A stretch of DNA of 64,000 bases from Roseomonas genomospecies 6 (GTDB lineage: Bacteria; Pseudomonadota; Alphaproteobacteria; Azospirillales; Azospirillaceae). The stretch's first letter is position 1; every line of letters begins with the position of its first letter. Location of the stretch: the NCBI RefSeq assembly GCF_008365375.1, contig NZ_QOKW01000026.1, positions 27,775 through 91,774 of the forward strand. The letters run 5' to 3'. Made by a program: the position numbers and the translations under genes. A model generated the notes under the pieces. It was not told the origin of the DNA. It ran no database searches and saw only the letters and a program-made list of their open reading frames with translations. This document shows positions 62,201 to 64,000 of the stretch, in pieces.

Positions 62201-64000
62201 CCGCCGTCGGCGTTCAGCGTCAGCTTGCCGCCGCCGGCCAGCGTGATGGCCTTGCCGACGCTGGCAGCGTCGCCGGCCACCGCGCTGACGACCAGTTGGT
62301 CGCCAACGTCGGGGTCGCTGTCGTTGGCGAGCACGCCCTGGGCCGCCGTCACCGTGACGGGAGTGCGCGTGTCGGTGCCGCCCGCGTCGTTCGCCGCGAC
62401 CGGCGTGTCGTTGATATTGGCGATCTGGATGGTCAGCAGGTCCGAGGTCGCGGCGCCGGAGGAGTCGGTGGCGGTGATGCGCACCGTCCGGGTGCCGATG
62501 TCGGCGTTGCCCGGCGTGCCGGACAGCCGTCCGGTGGTTGCGTCGAAGCTGAGCCAGTTGGGCAGGGACGAGCCGTCGCCGCTGGCCGCGCTCAGGGTAA
62601 GGCTGTCGCCGGTGTCGGCGTCGGTGAAGGTGCCGGGCGCGACGGTGTAGGAGAAGGCCTGCCCCTGGTCGACGGAGCGGGTCCCGAGCGCCTGGGCCAG
62701 CAGCGGCGAATCGTTGACCGACAGCGCGCTGATGCTCGTGACGGTGTTCGTCACCGACGCGCCGTCGGCGTCGGTGACCGTGATGGTGAAGGCCGTCGCC
62801 TCCTGCCCACCCGGCGCTGTGCGGTTGGACGCCGGCTGGAAGTCGAGCAGCCGCAGCGCGGCCTGGGCCGCCGCCGCGGAGCCGGCGGTCAGGCGATAGG
62901 TGCCGGCGGCGGACTTGGTGAAGCCGCTGGCGGTCAGGCTGGCCTGGGTGAAGGCGCCGGTGGCATCGCCGACCGTGCCGACCGTGTCGCGCACCGTCAC
63001 CTCGACGGTCTGGGCCTGGGCGGCCTCGGCGTCGGAAACCGTCAGAGCGGAGAAGGGCCGCCGGCTGGCCGTGTCGTCGACCGATTGGCCGGCCACGGCG
63101 CCGCCGATGACGGGGGCCGTGTTGCTGGGCGGACTCCGGGTGTCAATGGCGTAGCCGGCCGAGGTCGCCGCACCCGCCGGGGCATTGCCGGCGGCATCGC
63201 TCCAGCCCGTGGCAACGGTGATCCGGCTGTCGGCAGAGACGGTCTCCGCGGTCGGTGTCAGCGTGGCAGTGTAGATCAGCCCATTGCTGCCGGGCAGGAC
63301 GGACAGGTTCGACAGCGTGCCGTTCGGCGTGGTGACGGCTGCGGCGGAGAAGCCGACCGGCGCTTCGCTGAAGGTGAAGGTGACGGTCGCCGTCTCTCCC
63401 ACCCCGAGCGTCGTCTTGCTCAGCACGATGGCGACGGACGGCGCTCCCGTGTCGATGGTCACCGTCAGCGCGGTCGACGCTGAGGACGTATTGCCGGCCG
63501 TGTCGATCACCTTGGCGGTCAGGCTGTGCGCGCCATCGGCCAGCGAGGCCGCAGTGACGGTCCATGCGCCGGGAGCGGAAGCCGTCGCCGTGCCCACAGC
63601 GGTGGCGCCTTCATACAGCACCACCGTGCCCGCTTCGGCCACGCTGCCTGTGATGACCGGGCTCGTGACGCTGGTCAGCGTGTCCGCTGTCGAGCCGCTG
63701 TTTGACGATGCCGACAGGGCGAGCCCCGAAGGAGTGGCCGCCGTGGTATCAATGGTCACCGTCAGTGCAGCGGAGGCAGGCGAGGTGTTGTGCGCCGTGT
63801 CGGTCACCGTGACGGTCACCGTGTGCGCGCCATCGGCCAGCGAAGCGGCGGCAATGGTCCAGGTTCCGGCTGTGGCCACGGTCGCCGTGCCGAGCGCCGT
63901 AGCACCTTCATAAAGGATCACGGTGCCGGCCTCGGCCACGCTCCCCGTGATGACCGGTGCCGCGACGCTGGTCAGAGTGTCGCTCGTGGAGCCGCTGTTC
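56266..64000 (-). CDS. Giant RTX adhesin-like protein (5' end outside window)
   Basis: The C-terminal 2578 residues or so of a very large secreted protein; the frame runs open through the right edge. From the edge inwards: tandem bacterial Ig-like repeats (AEAGTVVLYEGATAVGTAT type, 99-residue period), an Ig-like block (VTFTFSEAPVGFSAAAVTTP) and cadherin-like/He_PIG blocks (NWLSFDATTGRLSGTPGNAD). Then follow a VCBS-like block, a Calx-beta domain (SVAEGNGGTTTLTYTITRRG), a region with DANANGQLDSGEASG, a second Calx-beta domain (DIEPDETFTVTLSNPSV) and more repeats. The end is a long run of RTX nonapeptides (GGAGNDTLFGEDGNDTLFGG) that bind calcium, with a short type I secretion-like tail. Such proteins mediate adhesion and biofilm formation at the cell surface. 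No type I transporter genes are in the window. Confidence 0.88.
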   Translation of the reverse strand, partial: NSGSTSDTLTSVAAPVITGSVAEAGTVILYEGATALGTATVATAGTWTIAAASLADGAHTVTVTVTDTAHNTSPASAALTVTIDTTAATPSGLALSASSNSGSTADTLTSVTSPVITGSVAEAGTVVLYEGATAVGTATASAPGAWTVTAASLADGAHSLTAKVIDTAGNTSSASTALTVTIDTGAPSVAIVLSKTTLGVGETATVTFTFSEAPVGFSAAAVTTPNGTLSNLSVLPGSNGLIYTATLTPTAETVSADSRITVATGWSDAAGNAPAGAATSAGYAIDTRSPPSNTAPVIGGAVAGQSVDDTASRRPFSALTVSDAEAAQAQTVEVTVRDTVGTVGDATGAFTQASLTASGFTKSAAGTYRLTAGSAAAAQAALRLLDFQPASNRTAPGGQEATAFTITVTDADGASVTNTVTSISALSVNDSPLLAQALGTRSVDQGQAFSYTVAPGTFTDADTGDSLTLSAASGDGSSLPNWLSFDATTGRLSGTPGNADIGTRTVRITATDSSGAATSDLLTIQIANINDTPVAANDAGGTDTRTPVTVTAAQGVLANDSDPDVGDQLVVSAVAGDAASVGKAITLAGGGKLTLNADGGYSFDPAGAYATLLYGQTRQETVSYTVADRAGATSTATLTITVRGANTAPAVQEAKQVAIDQNSSRVGLSIDKPVDPEGDPLTISVTGLPTVGTLQRYDGTAIAVGDTLTPEQLAAVVYTPPFGATGAAGAFSYAVSDGTSLVSRAVTISLTPVQWLGITPSSQSVAEGNGGTTTLTYTITRRGDTSGSTTVKWQVDTGGLGGGLSGSLADASDFGGTLPSGTITFAAGETSKTVSVPVSGDRLVEGNEQFRVLLFSPSTTVAGAKITVESASALGTILNDDRAATITNVTGPTPGRYLAARGDTLDFTVAFSDAVSVAGTGSPRLALTIGTQTRYAGFVRAESGKLVFRYAVAAGDLDSDGIALAGSIDLNGAQILDSAGNTVSSLGFGTVAPATSKVLVNVRGGHAIDGYIAGATVFADANANGQLDSGEASGTTNAVGNWSIQGGSGPIVMVGGTDISTNLAFTGVYEAPGAASVITPLTTIVMGMAGLAGTDAEIAAAATELKAKLGLDAGIDLLTYDPIVAVTTTGADAATIATALKTQAAASSVANVIVQGSAVLAGAVTGTPPASGVIGRALVGAIADAIKALPAGGTIDLANPTVLAAILAAAGARIGAVDSAKLAAVTSGAANVIAASNGAVITAGTTNSGGLDGLTQMAQAQVVAQGTAATELRSGTAAGDVTGAVTAFTGTNLQQQISTAQVAVVVPSRLAIAATDADKREGDTGTKAFTFTVTRAGNTGGALTVDWAVAANNGSGGSTLNAADFGGTMPSGTVAFADGDTTKTITIQVSGDTDIEPDETFTVTLSNPSVAATSIETASASGTIRNDDPINPTLTLPAAQTVVAGTSAAVSGLRVADGDSATVTATLTPGNGSLVLAGPATVSTAADGTVTVGGSVADVNATLATLVFTGARGETAGSVAVTLADDDSTTPDASGTLSFAIQSPPANTLPSSPTMVAGKAAEVLGLEITDTDGGTMTVVLTPTNGTITLPLYGAATATDLGNGTIRLAGTLDDVNRTLQQLEFTASRNVTSASIQFQTSDDQPLTPDTDSLLVIGVLSSPEQTVPATLSAVAGVTTAVRGLSVGDYDSATLQVTLTPTSGTLALTAQGALTLTQPSAGVWRLLGTQADIAATLATLTYTGTAGQTSGTIRVTTSDLGTLTTDADTTIAVTIVDPVTLAAPTLTLPQPVTLDQGLNTALTGIQVADSDSGTLTVTLTPTQAALRATAAGQAAVATAIDGTVTITGSVADVNATLANLRITGGTSATATVAVSVSDGATAPATGTLTLPLVDRTPPGSPTITAASGDAAGTRPLTITNHNRLYIRGTAEANSHVVLSDTGTAVATVTADASGAWIADLSAAPLADGTHAFTARATDAAGNTSPPSAALSVTVDTLAPSTPSVAFTGGTIDRAQQTSVGFVLSGAEVGTTYRWTLSSSGGGSPLSGTGTVATASNTVGGLDVSALADGTLTLSLTLTDTAGNASAAAAATVAKAAGVLVDGAQVQTSAAQANGKSISTVIVQAPTDGRADDPGTANAGLADVPLVQETRTDPTSGATTLATTLQVGLPTGVGVTASGPTNRGAPSSTLADLIREIGARTAAGSASRADLEGGGTSFLNALPQQASLLLRTLAFTAPGTPGTAVHVTGTTQTATTPTALVIDTTGAAGPLTIQLDRVEFAAVIGSATLTGGAGNNVVYGDASSQSMILGPGDDLLSGGGGNDTVASTLGNDTLYGDAGDDLMNGGDGDDLMDGGTDNDTMGGGAGRDTMGGGAGNDVLIGEDGDDALFGGTGNDTLFGGDGNDALFGQEGDDVLALGAGADIADGGDGNDTLFGQEGADTLFGGGGADILALGTGNDLADGGAGNDTLFGEDGNDTLFGGAGDDLLSGGAGDDLLFLDQGADTAWGGAGADCFALGGSSGGVVVMDFTAGTDRLALFDPTLDLRSVIASARVVSGNSVLDLRPGVSVTIIGQTGDVAKWFA
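63480..64000 (-). repeat. Tandem 297-bp Ig-like domain repeats
   Basis: Two copies of a 297-bp (99-codon) unit are visible, for example the cgg-ccacgct element at 63637 and again at 63934. The second copy runs off the window. More copies probably lie to the right. Confidence 0.75.

Noticed and set aside
56224..63483. 2419-codon plus-strand frame opposite the RTX protein
   Set aside because: It is the reverse image of Gly/Asp/Thr-rich repeats; the minus strand has true RTX nonapeptides.

Overview
The window is a high-GC bacterial chromosome or megaplasmid segment. Gene style and the degraded IS5-type elements suggest an alphaproteobacterium of the Azospirillum/Rhodospirillales type; this is inference from gene content, and no rRNA or marker gene is present. 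I recognised no tRNA or rRNA genes.

Layout. (1) 95-3042, minus strand: a DUF1003 membrane protein, a GAF hybrid histidine kinase and a small DUF4126-like membrane protein. (2) 3059-9703: a pigment locus with an aldehyde dehydrogenase (minus) divergent from an overlapping operon of two CrtI-type oxidoreductases, a PlsC-type acyltransferase and a membrane GT2 glycosyltransferase. Together these look like the tailoring part of a C30 (staphyloxanthin-like) carotenoid pathway without its C30 synthase. (3) 9811-15593, minus: a DUF2141 protein, an outer-membrane barrel, an RND/MMPL exporter fused to a LolA-like domain, and a hotdog-like plus acyl-carrier protein, probably a lipid or pigment export unit. 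(4) 16030-28254, minus: nine tightly packed genes of unknown function, about 12.2 kb. Several of the proteins share sequence motifs and therefore look like paralogues. IS5-type transposase remnants lie on both sides. This is the best candidate for an undescribed system. (5) 28529-29590: relics of an IS5 transposase, a nitrate/taurine-type ABC ATPase and a serine acetyltransferase. (6) 29587-39409: a type I-G (formerly I-U) CRISPR-Cas locus with eight repeats and seven spacers. Its effector genes (cas3, csx17, csb1, csb2) look intact, but the adaptation genes are damaged: cas4-cas1 has lost most of Cas4 and carries an in-frame stop, and cas2 is frameshifted. (7) 39410-42319: mostly non-coding, with a repeat-like relic, REP-like palindromes, a candidate small RNA or attenuator, a nuclease-like relic, a tyrosine recombinase and a 14-bp inverted repeat. 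(8) 42320-55416, plus: a four-gene defence-like operon. It encodes an SNF2/DrmD-like helicase, an Eco57I/DrmMI-like adenine methyltransferase split over two overlapping genes with a TOPRIM domain on the second part, and a 1706-residue DUF1998 helicase that may end in a Vsr-like nuclease. It resembles class 1 DISARM but has a different gene complement. (9) 55646-56160: another IS5 transposase relic. (10) 56266 to the right edge, minus: a giant RTX adhesin-like protein whose N-terminus lies outside the window.

How the parts fit. Regions 2 and 3 may make and move a glycosylated, acylated pigment or other lipid to the outer membrane. Regions 5-9 look like a defence island built from a CRISPR system that may have lost spacer acquisition, a recombinase, transposon relics and a DISARM-like operon. 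Long open frames opposite the real genes are common because of the high GC and were not annotated.
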